From Bacillota bacterium (lineage in GTDB: Bacteria; Bacillota; Bacilli; Calditerricolales; Calditerricolaceae), in assembly GCA_017577925.1 (NCBI GenBank), contig PKQU01000097.1:1-7647 (forward strand): DNA of 7,647 nucleotides, read 5' to 3'. The first letter of the stretch is position 1; each line of letters opens with the position of its first letter. Made by a program: the position numbers and the translations under genes. The notes below the pieces were generated by a model. That model saw only the letters and a list, made by a program, of their open reading frames with translations, made no database searches and was not told where the DNA came from. Below, piece by piece: positions 6,167 through 7,647 of this stretch.

Positions 6167-7498
6167 TCATCCGTTTGTGCAACTGAAGTTGTGGATGTTT
6201 TGTGAAAATTCCCGTATAGCCGCCAGAGCCCGCTCGGCATGGGCCAAGTTGCGCGCGCGCTTGTCCCGGACCTTTTGCGCAAGCGGCGGAAACAGGCCGA
6301 AGTTGGCGTTCATCGGCTGGAAGTTGCGCGGATCGGCCTCGGTGATGTATCGCGCCATACTGCCCATGGCCGTTTCGGGCGGGAAGACGACAGGCTCCAG
6401 CCCGCGGGCCAAACGCCCGGCGTTGATGCCGGCGATGAGGCCGGAGGCCGCCGACTCGACGTACCCTTCGACCCCTGTGATCTGGCCGGCAAAAAACAGG
6501 TTGTCGCGCCCTTTGAACTGGTATGTGGGTCGGAGGAGCTTGGGCGAATTGAGGTAGGTGTTGCGGTGCATCACCCCGTAGCGGACGATTTCGGCATTCT
6601 CCAGGCCGGGGATCATGCGGATGATGCGCTTCTGCTCGCCCCACTTCAGGTGCGTCTGGAACCCAACGATGTTGTACAGCGTCCCCGCGGCGTTGTCCTG
6701 CCGCAGCTGGACGACGGCGTAGGGTTCCGTGCCCGTTCTCGGGTCAACAAGCCCCACCGGTTTCATCGGGCCGAAGCGGATGGTGTCCTTGCCGCGCTTG
6801 GCCATCACCTCGATGGGCATGCATCCCTCGAAATAGATGGCCTTCTCAAACTCCTTGAGCGGTACCGTTTCCGCCGTCACAAGGGCCTCATAGAAGCGGT
6901 CAAACTCCTCTTTCGTCATCGGGCAGTTGATGTACGCCGCCTCCCCTTTGCCATAGCGCGAGGCAAAAAAAACCTTGCTGAAGTCAATCGAATCGCGCTC
7001 GACGATCGGCGCCGCCGCATCATAAAAGTAGAGGTACTCTTCCCCTGTGAGCTCGCGCAGCTTCTCGGACAGGGCGGGAGAGGTGAGGGGGCCCGTGGCG
7101 ATCACGACGATGCCGTCGGGGATCTCCGTCACTTCTTCGCGGATGACCTCGATGAGCGGATGGCCGGTGATTGCGTCGGTCACCCGCTGGGCAAACGCGT
7201 CCCGGTCGACGGCCAGCGCCGAGCCGGCGGGCACGGCACACGCGTCCGCCGAACGGATGATGACCGAATCGAGCTGGCGCATTTCTTCCTTTAATATACC
7301 CACCGCGTTGGTGAGTTCATTGGCGCGCAAGGAATTGGAACAGACCAGTTCGGCAAACTTGTCGGTGTGGTGCGCCGGCGTCTGTTTGCGCGGGCGCATC
7401 TCGTACAAGCGGACGCGCACCCCTTGGCGCGCGATCTGCCATGCCGCCTCACTGCCCGCCAGGCCCGCCCCGACCACCGTCACCACCGGTTGACTCAC
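6167..7498 (-). CDS. trmFO: TrmFO, folate/FAD-dependent tRNA m5U54 methyltransferase
   Basis: TrmFO (formerly Gid) methylates U54 in the T-loop of tRNAs, using 5,10-methylenetetrahydrofolate as carbon donor and FAD for reduction. The protein is 443 aa against about 435 in B. subtilis. The FAD-binding Rossmann motif VVGAGLAGSEAAW is at residues 8-20, followed by YEMRP and QTPAHHTDKFAELVCSNSLR. Both cysteines known to matter in the B. subtilis enzyme are at the same numbers: C53 (VCSNSLR) and C226 (FEGCMP). A second flavin region, FAGQITGVEGYVESAASG, lies near 350, and FQPMNANFGL near the end. The C-terminal tail (NIHNFSCTNG) looks a few residues longer than in B. subtilis. The start is GTG at 7496-7498, with GGGAGGTGAG upstream, overlapping the topA stop by 4 bases. 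Identity is certain. Confidence 0.98.
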   Translation of the reverse strand: MSQPVVTVVGAGLAGSEAAWQIARQGVRVRLYEMRPRKQTPAHHTDKFAELVCSNSLRANELTNAVGILKEEMRQLDSVIIRSADACAVPAGSALAVDRDAFAQRVTDAITGHPLIEVIREEVTEIPDGIVVIATGPLTSPALSEKLRELTGEEYLYFYDAAAPIVERDSIDFSKVFFASRYGKGEAAYINCPMTKEEFDRFYEALVTAETVPLKEFEKAIYFEGCMPIEVMAKRGKDTIRFGPMKPVGLVDPRTGTEPYAVVQLRQDNAAGTLYNIVGFQTHLKWGEQKRIIRMIPGLENAEIVRYGVMHRNTYLNSPKLLRPTYQFKGRDNLFFAGQITGVEGYVESAASGLIAGINAGRLARGLEPVVFPPETAMGSMARYITEADPRNFQPMNANFGLFPPLAQKVRDKRARNLAHAERALAAIREFSQNIHNFSCTNG

Positions 7499-7647
7499 GT
7501 CGCCTCACCTCCCACCGTCGTCGTCTCTTCTTCGCCCGGGTGGTCAACCGCTTCGGACTCCTTCCGCCGGTAGTCGCACCGGACACACGCGATCACGCGC
7601 TCCTGTTTCCGGCCGCCCTTTTCCACGAGCAGCCCGCCGCACGCCGG
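7495..7647 (-). CDS. topA: DNA topoisomerase I TopA, C-terminal 50 residues (5' part beyond window)
   Basis: Only the last 50 codons and the stop (TGA at 7495-7497) are inside the window. They read PACGGLLVEKGGRKQERVIA, then CVRCDYRRKES, then an acidic tail. This resembles the last zinc-ribbon of Bacillus topoisomerase I (CPKC..LVEKKTKKG...C..CDYKEE). The pair CVRC and the cysteine in PACGG are visible; the partner of the latter, expected as C-P-x-C, would lie just outside the window. TopA relaxes negatively supercoiled DNA through a 5'-phosphotyrosine intermediate. The catalytic part is not visible, so the call rests on this ribbon plus the topA-trmFO neighbourhood. The stop overlaps the trmFO GTG as GTGA, and the final codons (G-G-E-A-T) contain the trmFO binding site. 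Confidence 0.88.
   Translation of the reverse strand, partial: PACGGLLVEKGGRKQERVIACVRCDYRRKESEAVDHPGEEETTTVGGEAT

Noticed and set aside
6150..6182. Weak promoter-like pair TTGCAC / TAAGAT (minus strand) before xerC
   Set aside because: The -35 has 3 of 6 matches, the -10 has 4 of 6, and the spacer is 18. It overlaps the trmFO end and is no better than chance without start-site data.
6180..6191. Small palindrome CAACTGAAGTTG in the trmFO C-terminal codons
   Set aside because: It has 5-base arms and a 2-base loop inside coding sequence, with no U-tract. It is too short to call a terminator or operator.
6239..7294. Long open frame on the plus strand (351 codons) opposite trmFO; similar ones at 2388-3335, 3274-4203, 4638-5363 and 5367-6557
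   Set aside because: They lie antisense to well-identified genes in GC-rich DNA, where long antisense frames arise from codon bias. Their translations resemble no family and are rich in Arg, His and Leu, as expected for shadows.

Overview
The window is a stretch of ordinary bacterial chromosome whose genes all lie on the minus strand. Reading in the direction of transcription (from position 7647 down to 1), the order is topA (C-terminal end only), trmFO, xerC/codV, hslV/clpQ, hslU/clpY, codY, a 309-base gap with an intrinsic-type terminator, then flgB, flgC, fliE and fliF (N-terminal 295 codons only). From memory this is the gene order of the codY region of Bacillus subtilis and its relatives. 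Together with the CodY sequence (259 aa, very close to B. subtilis CodY) and strong GGAGG ribosome binding sites, it places the source in the Bacillales (Firmicutes). The DNA is clearly GC-rich and six of nine visible starts are GTG or TTG, so it is one of the high-GC, possibly thermophilic, Bacillales rather than Bacillus proper. I cannot name the genus from the sequence alone.

Region 2430-7647 is a tightly packed housekeeping unit. TopA relaxes negative supercoils, TrmFO makes m5U54 in tRNA, XerC resolves chromosome dimers, HslV-HslU form an ATP-dependent two-component protease, and CodY is the GTP/branched-chain-amino-acid sensing repressor. Junctions are very short: topA and trmFO overlap by 4 bases, xerC and hslV are 12 bases apart, hslV and hslU are 2 bases apart or overlap by 4 depending on the start. 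The gaps are 41 bases (trmFO-xerC) and 52 bases (hslU-codY). This suggests one polycistronic unit with translational coupling, closed by the hairpin at 2330-2368.

Region 1-2120 is the start of a large flagellar operon (fla/che type): proximal rod proteins FlgB and FlgC, the rod/MS-ring adaptor FliE and the MS-ring protein FliF. These are the first parts of the basal body to be assembled. Its leader (2121-2329) is richer in A+T than the genes and holds two inverted repeats, but I could not find a convincing sigma-A or sigma-D promoter or a good CodY box.

I see no mobile element, CRISPR array, RNA gene, toxin-antitoxin pair or defence locus, and no evidence of an undescribed system. The points most worth checking are the possible alternative RNA structure around the codY terminator, the HslV N-terminus (Gly-Thr junction, no serine), and the twin-GTG start junctions that occur twice.
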